Source of the DNA: Diplodia intermedia
Lineage: Eukaryota > Ascomycota > Dothideomycetes > Botryosphaeriales > Botryosphaeriaceae
Assembly: GCA_021495925.1 (NCBI GenBank)
Contig: JAKEKT010000086.1
Span: 1 to 64,000, forward strand
Direction of reading: 5' to 3'
DNA length: 64,000 nucleotides
A model generated the notes under the pieces. It searched no databases. It saw only the letters and a list, made by a program, of their open reading frames with translations, and was not told where the DNA came from. The position numbers and the translations under genes are program-made. Position 1 is the stretch's first letter, and the number at the start of each line of letters is the position of its first letter. Below are positions 22,301 to 33,275 of the stretch, in pieces.

Positions 22301-22864
22301 TTCCACACACATACACACACTGCACACACATGATGAGGGCCTTTGCGCCCCAAGAACAGTTCTGAGGACTGGACTTGCCGACCTGCCACTGCGACCGCGG
22401 TCGTCCCTTACACACCGACCTCGTCCTTGGGTTTCCGGGAGCGGAGGCCGTGGCAATCTTCTGGAGCGTTCACTTGACTTCACCGAAGAGGGTCGTCGTG
22501 GGCCGGGTCTCGCCTAACCGCTTGATTCCGCAGCAAGAACCCGGTCGTTGTCGCCTTGCTCGTCGCGAGAGGCATTCGCTGCCCCGGTAACCGGGAGGCC
22601 GGTGGATACGTGCGTCGTGGTGGGGGAGGTGCCTGGTTCGTTGATTACGCCTCGTTGGAGGCAAGCATCTCTGAGACGTGTGCTGGTCTTGTTGACTTTC
22701 ATTTTTCGATTACTTCTCTTTGAAAGGATTGCTGCTAACTTTTGCCCATGCCGCAGATCTTCTCGCCGTTTTCTTATCCTCGACACGCGCATGCTCGGAA
22801 CCATGGTGGAGGGAAAGTTTCGGGAACGCACATAGCAAAGTTTGGGAATTTACACTCGGCTTGA
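19391..22864. other. Gene-poor stretch with weak internal repeats
   Basis: No open frame is convincing. A pyrimidine-rich run (21245-21340) followed by GTAAG-like and CAG signals could be an untranslated leader. Diverged repeats are visible: ATGATGAGGGxxxTTGGCTCCC-like blocks at 22020 and 22330, and two segments that start CCATGG, run through AAAAAGAGCT and end with CCACTTC-like text near 21530 and 22105. An AC-rich microsatellite is at 22300-22330. Confidence 0.35.
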
Positions 22865-24250
22865 TTGCCATCGAGGGATGCTTTGCCTCACCCGTTCACC
22901 TGGGCCTCGTGGATCTGGAGCCTGCAGCGCATCGAGATGGAAGACGACCCTTCTGGAACTCTCCGTGGCTCACCGGAATATATTGCCTTCTCGTCGATCT
23001 CCACTCGCTTCGTGACCTTTATGTCTGCCATTCGGATACGATTACCCTGGACATCAAGGAACCCTTCCAAGGTGTTATGGGAAAGTGTCTTGATCTTCTC
23101 AACCCAAGAGTGCTTTGATCTCCCGAACCCGCCCGATTTCATTCACGATGACACCTGCCGAAGGCCCTACGCCTGTGGTGGAGCGCACAACAACAACTGC
23201 AGTGGATCTGCCAATGCCAGCGATAGCGACGAAGGCCATGACCGTAGCTTCCACGGTGGCTGCGGTCGTGATTTGTTACGGAGGAATGTCGATCTCCTGA
23301 ACCCGCCCGATTCCATCCACGATGTCACCTGCTGCGCCGTACGGGAAATTGTTGTACAGGTCGTTGGTCTCATTGAGAAGCGCGCTCGCCTGAGGACGAA
23401 GATTACAAACCTTCCCAACATTTTCGCGCACATTCTGGAGAAGTCCAACGGTTACCAGAAGGGACTTCCGCGCTGGTGGCGGTAGCAATTTCTCGCTTTC
23501 AACGCCCCTGGCACGCCGAAATCATCGTCGTCCAGTACCAACAGCTCCTCGGATCGTTACCGATTGCTTCATTGCCTGCCCATCCACCACACGCCCCTGA
23601 CGCGACGAAACTTCAAGTACACAGTCAACAGGGTGTGCTACAACGTGTGCGTCGTGGCTACCAAGTCGTTCCACAAGGCAGCATCGGTACCGGCATCCTC
23701 CGCAATTGGGACACTGAGATGTACCGAACTGCCCTCGCAATCGATTCGCAAGCCAAGTCCGCCACATGGAGCCGTCGATTCGAGTAGGGGATCACAGCCG
23801 GTCCAAGTCAGACGGAGAGGATAACGAGCTGAAGGAATTGCTCGAGGTTGAGCAGGGCCGAAGAGGTGGCGGCTGAGGCTAGTCTTGAGGTCGAGCAGGC
23901 GGAGGTAGAGGCCAAGCGTAAATCTCAGGAAGAAAAGAGGGCGGCAGAAGCAGCCAAGTCAGAGAGGAGGCGCCAGCTCTTCAGCCAAGGCCCACAAACG
24001 CTCAAGCCAGCTGGCAGACTACATGTTCGCATTGATGAATAACGACGATGGGGCCATCCTCCTTGAGACAATCGGAGTCCCCAACCTTGACACAGCCAGC
24101 CCGGCAGAAGAAGGTCAGTTCGCGACGCCGCTTTGGCTGCGAAGCCTTGTCATCGAGTTTACTAACACGTTCTGTAGATGGCAACGATGGCGCCACATGC
24201 AGAGTTTACGCTGAGCGGGCTGTAGCGTGCGGTCTACGATGGCGGTCAAC
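22865..24250. pseudogene. Decaying protein-coding DNA, frames interrupted
   Basis: Several plus frames look coding but break. A stretch near 23848-24000 reads as a Glu/Ala/Lys-rich coiled coil (AEAAKSERRRQLF), followed out of frame by QLADYMFALMNNDDGAILLE at about 24010-24070. A 37-bp element, CGAACCCGCCCGATTTCATT and onward, is repeated at 23119 and 23296 (177 bp apart). No complete gene can be built. It may be the upstream remains of the broken HMG-box gene or another gene. Confidence 0.3.
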
Positions 24251-24300
24251 GTGAGCTAGCCGAGCAGACTCTCCTCCGACGGTCCTGATCAACCTAGTCC

Positions 24301-24905
24301 GCATGGATGCAACTTGGGCTTTGAATCTGGACTCGGGGTCATTTGGTCAACACAAACTTGCGTTTGGCATCCATGGCTTTGATTCATGGATCAGCAGGCC
24401 GTCACCGTGGCCTAAGGACCCGTGGTTCAAGGATCTGCGGTTCGCCATCAACACCTTGCCGAAAGGAATCAAACTTTTTCGAAGGGAGTTAGAAGTGTTA
24501 GACCAGTGGGTTGGTATGTCTTGAGGTTCAAAGACTCCTTGTTATCTTCCCATGCTAACGGTCTTGTAACAGGTGAACAGCTCGTTGAACCTTTAGGGCT
24601 GGAAGGTCCTATGGCCAGATCCCTCATCGACGTCCCTGGAGAGGAATGCGACTGTCATCTCGGCAGAGAAGGCTCTTGCCGACGCTCTCGGTAGCTCGGT
24701 AGCAGGTAACTGGACACAGCTTGCATGGATGCAACTCGAGCTTCGGAGCTTCGGATCTCTGCTGGGATCATTTGGCCGACACAGACTTGCGCCTGGCGTC
24801 CGTAGGTTTGATCCGTTTATTATCAGGCCGTCACCCTCGGCCAAGCAGCCGCGAATCTTCAGCGCCGCCTTCGAGAAAGGAGGAAACGTATCAAAGCCAC
24901 AGGCT
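24301..24905 (+). repeat. Two diverged copies of a coding-like segment, 422 bp apart
   Basis: Both copies start with GCATGGATGCAAC (24301 and 24723) and keep the same order of blocks: GGTCATTTGG/GGATCATTTGG, ACTTGCG, TTTGAT, CAGGCCGTCACC and GAAAGGA. In translation the copies give SFGQHKLAFGIHGFDSW and SFGRHRLAPGVRRFDPF, with ISRPSP/IIRPSP after. Conservation at the protein level suggests an old duplicated exon. The second copy lies directly upstream of the HMG-box relic and may be its N-terminal coding part. Confidence 0.6.
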
Positions 24906-24907
24906 CG

Positions 24908-25340
24908 ATGGTCCATGACGCCGTCAATGATGCCTGGCGCTTTCTCTCACTCCGTACTTCCATGGCAGCGGCGCCGTCCCGGCTTCATCCGTTGAGTCTG
25001 CTGCAGCACAGCCTCCGCAGGTCATTCACCCGTCCTCCGGTTACCATGCCGAGCCTTCAGTCTCGTCACCACGGTCCGCCTGAGAGAGTTCGCCGCCCTA
25101 TGAACGCCTTCCGTGTTCATGCTGTACCGTAAGGATAACCACGCTGCCGTTGTAGTGAACAACCTGGGTGCTCACAACAATCGGGTTTGTGGGTGACCCA
25201 AGAACCGATAAGTTGTTTCCTACTGACGATACATCAGCTCAGATCATTGGCACGATGTGAGGAGCTGAGACAGATCAGGTCAGGACAGTCGGACTCTCAA
25301 GCAAACAAGAAGTCCCGGAAGCAAACGCTCAAGCGCGTGG
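24908..25340 (+). pseudogene. HMG-box gene relic, MAT1-2-1-like
   Basis: RVRRPMNAF (25085-25111) opens an HMG box. After a small frameshift (25112-25118) the frame from 25119 gives MLYRKDNHAAVVVNN and GAHNNRV. A 49-bp intron (25189-25237, GTGGGT donor, CTGAC branch, CAG acceptor) then splits a serine codon, and the next exon reads SQIIGTM followed by TGA at 25258. In intact HMG boxes a Trp codon stands here, so a G-to-A change of TGG is likely. An intron inside this serine codon is a hallmark of fungal MAT1-2-1 HMG boxes. Downstream, ETDQVR continues the family pattern. The gene is broken by a frameshift and a stop. Other HMG-box genes are possible, and a sequencing error could explain one of the two defects. 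Confidence 0.68.
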
Positions 25341-26977
25341 TTTGGCGACAACTACTTACTGAGTAAGTCAGCCAGACAGATCGCTCGTTCTTGGTCTTTT
25401 GCTGACAGACGAGTCCAGATATACCGATGCGGAGGTCCGTACGAACGAGTTCGCGCAGGTGTCCGGGTACAACAGCAAGTTTTCGATACCACCAGACTTG
25501 GAGGGAAGCTGGGTTCCGCTTTTCAATTTTTAGACCGAGGGAGCGGCGCAGGCGCGACAACCGTAACCGTGAGGCAGAGAGATGTGTGCTGCTTTAAGAG
25601 CTTTCCGACTTCAGCAAAACTCTTGACGAGGCAAGTCTGGATTTTCTCGTGAAGATGATTGGTTATGCTGCGGATAAACTGCTGGAGGCGGAGGAGAAGG
25701 AGAAGGAGAAGGCAGCTACCTCCTATGGCCCAGAAGATGCACATCACCGGAGGTTAAGGGTTGGGAGGCAGTTCTTCGAGCTTAGAATGGGTGGCGGGCT
25801 GTTTGCACACGCTGATGAGACAAAGCCGCGGCCCGCTATCATCTTCAAGAATTCGGCTTGCCATGCCTCGTACCACCCGTTCCTCTTAACCTCCACTCTG
25901 ACAAACATGGCTACGGATCCGATCACCGCGTAGCCAGCTCTTTTGACTTCTCAAACCAGCAGGCTCAGATTGATTGAGCTTGCCTGGCATGCCGCACTTC
26001 AGCAACTGAAGTATGGCAAGCTTTCGGTTGTTTTGCCTCACAACATCACTCTTGCAATTGGCGAGCAGGGTCTCATAGTGCAGCTGAGACGCACAAGGAG
26101 GCTCATGCGGACTATCGATATACCTCACGCAAGTCGTCTGACATCAAGGGGCGTAGGAGACGGAATGGATCTGGCTCGGGTGCGGGCGGTGGATTCCTTA
26201 GTGGAATGGAAGTTATCGTCATGATGGTGTTCGTGTTTGCCGTGATGACCGCTTTGCTCCCCTTTCGCTATGCGCGGACCACTGTCGTCTCGCCTCGCGG
26301 AAATGCGGTTTGATCTTGCAACAACCGTGCAGATTAGAGTTGAGCGAGTTTGGGAACGGTGGGCCTACGTACGCAATGCCCGAACGACAATGGCTTCCGT
26401 GTTTCGATTGGGCGTGCAAGACGTGATCAGGACTCATATCATGCTGCTAGCCCGTGAACGTGGACTGTTGTGAGACAAGAGGTACGTTCGAGCTCTCAAG
26501 ATTAGCTGCAGACCAGGAATTTCTGACCGCAGCATCGAGGGACGGGTACATGCAGCATCGCGATCGTTGGAAAGCAGAACAAAGCAGGAAAATAAGTACC
26601 ATGTGCTCGATCTGCGTTTCCCTCCCCTTCAAGACTCCCGCCGTTGCACCAGGAAACCCGCCACTTCCGCGTGCAAAACCCCAAGCAACCAAGAAAATGA
26701 AACGAAGCGAAACGACGCGAAGGACAGCGAGACCTGTCGTCGAAAGAAAGCCAGCTCGGGCCCGGAGCGAGAGATTTCCCGCGCGCCTGTGCGCGTCGCT
26801 CAGGGCAGAACCGCGTCGACGAGGCTGATTGGCGGGGGGAGATGTGCGAGCGTTGGGTCTCACCCGCGCGTGTGGAGAGAAGAAGAGCCCTGCTGCCGCG
26901 CTACTTACGCCTCGCCTCTCTACGAATCGCGCGTCGCGCGCCGCGCTCACCTCTCACCTCCCACCCCCGCCCTACCA
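25341..26977. other. No supported gene; 5' flank of the chromodomain gene
   Basis: Protein-like pieces occur near 25650-25925 (a Glu/Lys-rich helix) and 25970-26110, but stops and frame changes separate them. They may be the decayed 3' part of the HMG-box gene or a neighbour. The last 400 bp before 26978 are GC-rich and probably contain the promoter and leader of the next gene. Confidence 0.35.
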
Positions 26978-29019
26978 ATGTCCGACGCGTCGCGCCCCGC
27001 CAAACGCGCGCGGAGAACCCCAGCGCCGCCGCCGACAACGACGAACCGGCCGCACACATCGCGCACGTCATCATCCAAGGTACGCGGGCACCCGCTCCAT
27101 CTCCACACCGTCGCCGACGACGCATTGGCATGTCGCGGCGGAGCAGAGAGACACAATGCCGCTACTACGTACCCAGCCACCAAGGTGTCGCTAACGGCCA
27201 ACAGAACGGCGCGACGACGTCCACGACCGCATCGCCGCCCAATGGCGCCGGCGCCGATGCAGAAGATGCAGACGGACCCGGCACCCCGCTGGCGTACGTC
27301 CCCAACCGCGCCATCCCGCCCATCGCCCCCACCCCGCCGTCGGCAAGCCCGCTGCTGCCGCACGGCCGCCGCCGCGGCACCATCGTGTCGCGCCGCTACG
27401 ACCCCGCGACCATGCAGCCGCTGTACCGCGTGCGCATCGACCCTGTGAACGCTCTCCCGGCACCCGGGAACGGAGACGACGACGACGACGATGACGACCG
27501 AGGCCGGGTACAACCACCGCCGGCGGCGGAAGGGACGGACGGACAAGCACAGCGCGATGGTATGGACGCCGTTGATGACCCCGACGGCTGCGCGGAGGAA
27601 CACACGGCGCCGCTCGCGGATATCCTGGCGTGGGTGTCGCCGGCGGAGCTGGAACGGTTCGAGCTGGAGTGGGAGGACGACGTGGTCGTTATGATTGATG
27701 AGGAGGGCGCTGTGTTGCTGGTTAGTAAGGAGGCGCAGCGCGCGATGATGGGGTGGGGGCAGCAGCCGCCTTCCGCCGCCGCTTCTGGTCCCGCTGCTGC
27801 TGTTGCTGTTGTGCCGGCGGCTGCTGATGCGTTGGCGGGCGAGGCTGAGGCTGGGGCTGGGGCTGCGGTCCCCCCGGTGAAGCTGAAGAGGGGCAGGAAG
27901 AAGAAGCCGACGAAGGAGTTTGTCGATATGCTGCCCGCGCGGAGGAGGAGGGGGCGCCCGCCAAAGGTCATGAAGATGGAAGACGTTATGGGCGTTGTGG
28001 GAGGGGATGGCGAGAATGCCCAGGATTCGGAAGAGGCGGTTGAGACGGCGTCGGAGACGGCGGAGTATGGGGAATGGGTCAATCCGGCGCATGTGAGGGG
28101 GACGGCGCCAGAGAGCGTGGTGCCGGATCGGAGGGACGAGAGGGAAGAAATGGCGCTATCCGACTCGAGCGATGAGGACCCGTTAGGAAAGTGGAGAACT
28201 GCAGGGGAACTGCTGGAGACGGAGCAGTCAACGGTTAGATCGACGACGTCGAGAAGAGGATCTTCTCGTGCAGATGCGGCCCAACGCGGCAAGGCGAGAC
28301 GTAACGGTAGCGTACCTGCTGGCGAGCCGTCCATGCCAGCCTCACCTGTCCGGCGGTCCATGTCTAGCAACGGTGCTCGTTTACGGCGTTCGTCCATGTC
28401 GTCCAACAACTCCGCTGCTAATTCGTTCCGCACAGCAGATAGCCGTCGACATTCCATGCGTTCCAGCGCCACCCCTTCGCGTTCCAGCTCGGGAACAGGA
28501 GCAGAGAGCAGAGCCGCCGGCCTGCTTTCCACCTTCCACTCCACTCAGAAACCATCGTCACGGCGGAAACGTGCGGAGGAGAAGCACCCTAACGGCGACC
28601 CGGAAGCCTCGCCGCGCGCCACCGAGTCCATTACAAAAACCAAGCGCCGCCGCACATCCACTACCGTCCCCACCACGTCTGCTCTACATCAGGCGTCGAG
28701 CATGCTACACCCGCCCGCCGAAGGCTCGTCTTGGGAGCCAGAGGTAGAGGATGAAGAGGAGTATGAGATCGAATCAATCATCAGCGATCAACTATTCGGG
28801 AATACATGGTACTACTTGGTCAAATGGGCGAACTGGCCGCCGGACGAGCATAGCTGGTTCACGGAAGAGGAACTTGACGGTGCCAGAGAAGTGCTGGATG
28901 CGTATCTCGAACAGGTGAGAAGGAAGAATAGAAAGGGGAGTAAGAAGGGGAAGGAGAGGGCGGTGGAGGGTCAGTTAGAATGGGATCATGATGAGGATGT
29001 TGAGATGGCATTAAGATGA
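26978..29019 (+). CDS. Chromodomain protein with AT-hook-like motifs
   Basis: Exon 1 (26978-27079) encodes MSDASRPAKRARRTPAPPPT and onward; a 125-bp intron (GTACGC, CTAAC branch, CAG) leads to exon 2 (27205-29019). The product has 638 residues. The chromodomain lies at about 552-610: YEIESIISDQLFGNTWYYLV, then KWANWPPDEHSWFTEEEL, with the aromatic cage positions (Tyr, Trp, Trp/Phe) present. It therefore probably binds methylated lysine on histone H3. At about 258-290 there are two basic GRKKK/RRGRPPK motifs of AT-hook type. The rest is disordered, with acidic runs, Ala-rich and Ser-rich parts. A chromodomain at the C-terminus rather than the N-terminus is unlike HP1. An ATG at 26842 in the exon-2 frame would read through the intron and is rejected. 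The role is likely nuclear. Confidence 0.85.
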
Positions 29020-30091
29020 TACGGGACGGAGAGGTTTTGGATCGTGGGCGGCCACGTTATGGCTTCTTCGTAGCCGCGTTTGCATATGGTCTCCGCCGAC
29101 CTTGGAGAGTGCTCTGTGCGGTTCTGATAGAGCTGATCCGCGTAGAATAAGAGAGACCATGATAACCAGAAAAAGTAGAAGGCGGAAAGTGAGTTTGGGT
29201 GCGTAATAGCATTCCCATCCGTAGATAGACGTAGAGAGGATTTTCGGGCGTCTCTTAATTCCTCTTGATCTTTTTGGAAGCCATGCTAGGTATCTGTGCA
29301 GCTCTGTTATGGGATGTTGAAGCAGTGCATGATGCGTGCCTTAAGCCAGGTGTTGGTAGAGTTTGGCGGACTGGCAACGCTAAGCAGCAATTCTGGCGGT
29401 TGACCCCTCGAGTCAGACTGCTGTCACCCCAATATTTTGCTCCATCAGGTCGTCGGCCCACTTGTTCGCCGGAGTTTGGCGTCGAACTTGGCGTTTAGAC
29501 AGGGAAGACCTAGAGAATAGCAGTTCCGGAAAGTCTCGACTGGTGTCTCGCCGTTGGCTGCCATCTAATCCAGCCTACGGTTGCGGAAAAGCTCAATCTT
29601 CATCATCTGGAGAGCGACGGCACCAGCCAAAGGCCATCGTTTCTCTTCCTCTATCTTATGATTTTTATTGCGTGCATATCACGCCCACGCTCATCCATGA
29701 TGAGGCCTGGCAATTGGTGATTTTGTGCGAGGTTAGGTTGTGGATCCGAAATTCTGATGTTCCTTCCGGAAGTGGCGACCAAAGGTGAGGCAGAAGACGA
29801 CCCTCGGTTCGCAATCGGCCTCACTTCTGACCAACGCGACCAACTTCACCTTGCTTCCTCCGTGCCAGGCGGCCGACCACGGCGATCGCTTAGTTTCAAC
29901 CCGTTCTGCCCTTCTTTTGTCGGGCGATTGCTTCGCCTTCATCCTACACCCCGACAACACCCATCCGCGCTCTATCGTGCCCACTGACCGGCAGCCTTCA
30001 GCGCCTCGCGTGGCGGGAGCACGTCGCACCGTGAGTCAGCCCTCTTGCGCCCGTGGCTTCCTTGCGCACTGACTCTTGCCTGAAGGAAACA
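29020..30091. other. Intergenic, no gene seen
   Basis: This is the 3' flank of the chromodomain gene and the promoter of the next plus-strand gene. A GTGAGTCAGCC donor-like signal at 30031 followed by a pyrimidine-rich stretch and TGCCTGAAG at 30088 may mark an intron in the 5' untranslated leader. Open frames are short and overlapping. Confidence 0.45.
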
Positions 30092-31318
30092 ATGTGGCCC
30101 TTCAATGCGCCGACGCTTCAACCGTCACAGTTTTCGTTCTTCCCGCACGGCAGCCAGCTCCACTACCCGCCTCCACACATCAACCCTGGTGTGCCCACTC
30201 ACAATTCAGCCCAGCCAGCTTCTGAATACTACAATCTCGCCTACCGGCCCGCGTTGTCCCGCTCTTTGAATCCTCTCGAAGCCTCTCGTCCACCACCGCC
30301 GACATACTACCAACATCTCGCCTATTCCGGTCCAAGAGCACCTCGCCCGGCACCTGCCTCTGACTACCCCCTCGTACGCAATACTCCTCTCCAGGCACTC
30401 ACCTCTGACTACCTGCCCGTGCCAAACACACCTCGACCTGCACTGGCCTCTGATTACCATTCTGTACAGCACGCTACACGCCCAGCGGCTCCACACCCAG
30501 TAGCTCCACACACATCAACCTCACAACCGGCATTCCCTCACACGGCATTCGCACAGACGACAGCTCCACGCTTGACAGCCCCACGCAGGACAGCTCCACG
30601 CACAGTAGTCCCGCACACCCCACCGTCACCCCCTCCGGCCATGCCACCCCCCAAGCGCCGCCAGCTCGCCACAGCGCGCTCCACAACACCTTCTCTCGAA
30701 CTGCCCACATCCGTCACGCCCGTCGCGCCGTGCACCAACAAGCGCTGCCACTTCCACCGGCTCCGCTGCGGCCACGTCGTCAAGACCTCGCTCACGCAGC
30801 TCCCCACCGCCTGCGCCACCAACTGCATGACAGCGCCAGCCACGGGCGACGCGGCCGACACCTTCGGCGCGGCGCCCTTCGAATGCCCCGTCTGCGTCGC
30901 GCGCACGCTGTGCCTGCTGTGGAAGATGGACGTCGTCAACCTCCGCCGGCAGCTGCCCTCGCTGGCCTTCGACGCGTACGTGCAGTGGGTGCGGGCCAAC
31001 TACGTGCGGGCGTGGGAGCAGCGCAGGCGGGTGCGGATCGCCGCGTGGATGGGGCCCGAGGAGACGCGGAGGGAGTGCTGGCAGCCCAGCATGCGCGAGA
31101 GGGCGCTGGTCGTGTGGGAGAAGGGCGAGGCGAGGGCCCCGTATGCGATTGAGGAGTTTCGACGCGTCTATGAGAGGAGGGATGTTAACCCCGACTTCTG
31201 GAACCAGGCCTATCGCGATAATACTTTGGATGAGGGCGGCGATGAGGCCGAGCCTGGCGTCGTGTATGGGAGTGTGGAGAGGCCTGGGGTCGACTTTCCG
31301 CTGGATTGGGCGGCTTAG
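30092..31318 (+). CDS. Unknown Pro-rich protein with a Cys/His cluster
   Basis: An uninterrupted frame from ATG 30092 gives 408 residues; the in-frame codon at 30053 is GTG and not a eukaryotic start. Residues 1-210 are Pro/Ser/Thr-rich with repeats of an ASDYPLVRNTP-like unit and of TAPR. Residues about 214-268 hold CTNKRCHFHRLRCGH, then CATNC and FECPVC, a spacing of Cys and His that suggests zinc binding, although it is not a standard RING, PHD or C2H2 pattern. The C-terminal 140 residues are helical and Trp/Arg-rich (AYVQWVRANYVRAWEQRRRV). The family is not recognised. It lies between two other genes for disordered, basic proteins. Confidence 0.7.
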   Translation: MWPFNAPTLQPSQFSFFPHGSQLHYPPPHINPGVPTHNSAQPASEYYNLAYRPALSRSLNPLEASRPPPPTYYQHLAYSGPRAPRPAPASDYPLVRNTPLQALTSDYLPVPNTPRPALASDYHSVQHATRPAAPHPVAPHTSTSQPAFPHTAFAQTTAPRLTAPRRTAPRTVVPHTPPSPPPAMPPPKRRQLATARSTTPSLELPTSVTPVAPCTNKRCHFHRLRCGHVVKTSLTQLPTACATNCMTAPATGDAADTFGAAPFECPVCVARTLCLLWKMDVVNLRRQLPSLAFDAYVQWVRANYVRAWEQRRRVRIAAWMGPEETRRECWQPSMRERALVVWEKGEARAPYAIEEFRRVYERRDVNPDFWNQAYRDNTLDEGGDEAEPGVVYGSVERPGVDFPLDWAA

Positions 31319-31948
31319 TTGAGGGGTCGGCGGAGGGGGCATCCAAGGCGGGGAGGATGACGGATTGGTGAGTGGGCTGGATTATACAGAGGTTCGATCG
31401 AGCAAGGGAATGGAAAATTGAGCGTGGAGATTGATTTTGGGAGGGCGGTACTTTCTTTTCGGACATCGTTTGGGGCGTGGCATGGGTCGTCTTTAGGGAG
31501 GAGGCGAGACCTAACACCGGATCTGGCTATTGCAAACAGACTCATGAAACATCATTAACAGGAGCAGCCACCTAGATATTAGAGTAGGCTTGCTGTTATC
31601 GAAATCACCATTGCTCCATCTCTTAATGCAAGCGAACCTTGGTTTGCTAAGAAAGCGACGGTGGAAGACTAGGAATTCGGGTGGGAATTTCTCTTTGAAG
31701 GCGGTAGGCCTCTCTGCGTATGCATAGAAAACACTTTGTACTGTTTTCATGTAGAGACAACACGTTCGACGCGGTTGCCCGGCGGTGTGGTTTGTGCAAC
31801 GTCCAGCTCCCGGCCATGGCTGCCGCATCAGGTAGCTGCGGCTGCCTTGACGTACTTGCTACATCCTCTCGCTCTCCACCGACACAACTTCTCGCAGTCG
31901 TCGCCTGTCAAGCTCCTGCGCTGTGAAGGCCTTGCGTCCAGCCAGAGA
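31319..31948. other. Intergenic, no gene seen
   Basis: This 0.63-kb gap between two plus-strand genes probably holds a 3' flank and a promoter. No feature was recognised. Confidence 0.5.
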
Positions 31949-33275
31949 ATGGCTTTCCATCTCTACCCTCACGCAGGCGCCTTGGGCGACCGTCAGCTCA
32001 TCCAGGCAATCAAACGCGAGCCGGCCTCAAGTCCACCGCCATTCCCCATGCACTCCCTCACCCCATCAAGCGGCCAACAGCGTTCCGCATCCGCCCATGA
32101 TGCGCGTCTTCTGAGACCTCAGCAGCAACCAAGCCCATTCGAGCAGCCAAACCACTACCATCATCACCACCAGCCCGGCTACCTCCAACACCAGCCCAGC
32201 TACCACAATCAGCCCAGCTACCCCACCCATCCGGCCCAGCAGCTCAGCCATCTTTCCGACTTCGCCAGCCGCATCTCGGCCATCAAACTGCCCTGTCTCA
32301 CTTACTTGCCCCACTACGTCAACATCACCACCTACCACGGCCGCGCCGACGCCCCGCCGCACCGCCAAACATGGGCCATCCCCCGCATCTACATCTCGCG
32401 CTACGAGGTAAACCTACCATCCCACCACCACCACCACTTCCTCCCTCCTCCCCATCCCCCTCCGCCTCGACACACCCACTAACAACCACTCCCAGAACCT
32501 CATCACAGCAACAACCCAGCTCTTCGCCCCCGCCCACCCTCTCGGCAGTAACAGCAGCGGCACCGCGCAAAAACCCCCCATCCACTTCCACATATACGAA
32601 AGCAGCCACCCCTGCCCGCTCGAGCTCCTCCCGGCCGGCCATCCGTCGTCCTGCGACGCGAGCGTTTTGCAGCCCGCCGCGTGGAACGAGGGGTTGTGGG
32701 AGAGCGTGTGGTGTCTGTTCGTGCACGCGGTGGTGCCGGTTGGCGGTGTTCGGGAGGAGGCGTCGTCGGCGCCGCTGCTGCGGGCACCGTTGATTGCGGG
32801 GAATACTTCTGCGGCGCCGTTGATTGGGTTCGACGTGAGGCCGCCGGCGGGGGCAGAGATGGGGATGGGTGGGAGGATGGCGACCGCGGATGGGCGGACG
32901 CGGTTGATGTTGCCGCCGCCGATGCCGCCACCGCCGCCGCCGACACCGACGCCGACGTCGAAGCATAGGATGGTGGGGGAGAGGGGCAAGACGCCGTTGG
33001 TTGGGTCGGAGAAGAGGCCGCATGTCTTGTCGGCATCGCCGGATGTGGAGGTTAAGGTGGAGAGTCTGGAGGACAAGGAGTGGGGGAAGAAGAAGGCAGT
33101 CAAGCGGAAAGCGGAGTCGAGGGCGCAGGAGGGGAGGGAGTCGAAGCAGCAGGTCGTGGCTGGGCGGTATGATTTGCGGTCGAGGGCTGGCAGACGAAAG
33201 GATATGCGCGGCTGGAGCTTTGATGGGGCTGTGGATTCACAGGAAGAGGATGTGGATGAGGCGATGGAAGAGTAG
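31949..33275 (+). CDS. Unknown protein with basic C-terminus and YDLRSR motif
   Basis: Exon 1 (31949-32407) and exon 2 (32496-33275) flank an 88-bp intron with GTAAAC donor, CTAAC branch and CAG acceptor; the product has 412 residues. The N-terminus (MAFHLYPHAGALGDRQLIQA) is followed by a His/Gln/Pro-rich stretch. The most ordered part spans the intron: ISAIKLPCLTYLPHYVNITT, then WAIPRIYISRYE joined to NLITATTQLFAPA, and further on WNEGLWESVWCLFVHAVVPV. The last 90 residues are Lys/Arg/Glu-rich with GRYDLRSRAGRRKD. This tail looks nuclear and nucleic-acid-binding. I do not recognise the family. A longer frame from 31736 lacks a better start. Confidence 0.72.

Noticed and set aside
24908..25340. 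Alpha-box (MAT1-1-1) identity for the relic
   Set aside because: The motifs RPMNAF..MLYRKDN and NNRVSQIIG fit an HMG box, not the alpha box, and the intron position is that of the HMG type.
26842..26977. Longer start for the chromodomain gene
   Set aside because: This ATG is in the exon-2 frame and would need translation through a clear 125-bp intron. The ATG at 26978 with a proper donor gives a better N-terminus.
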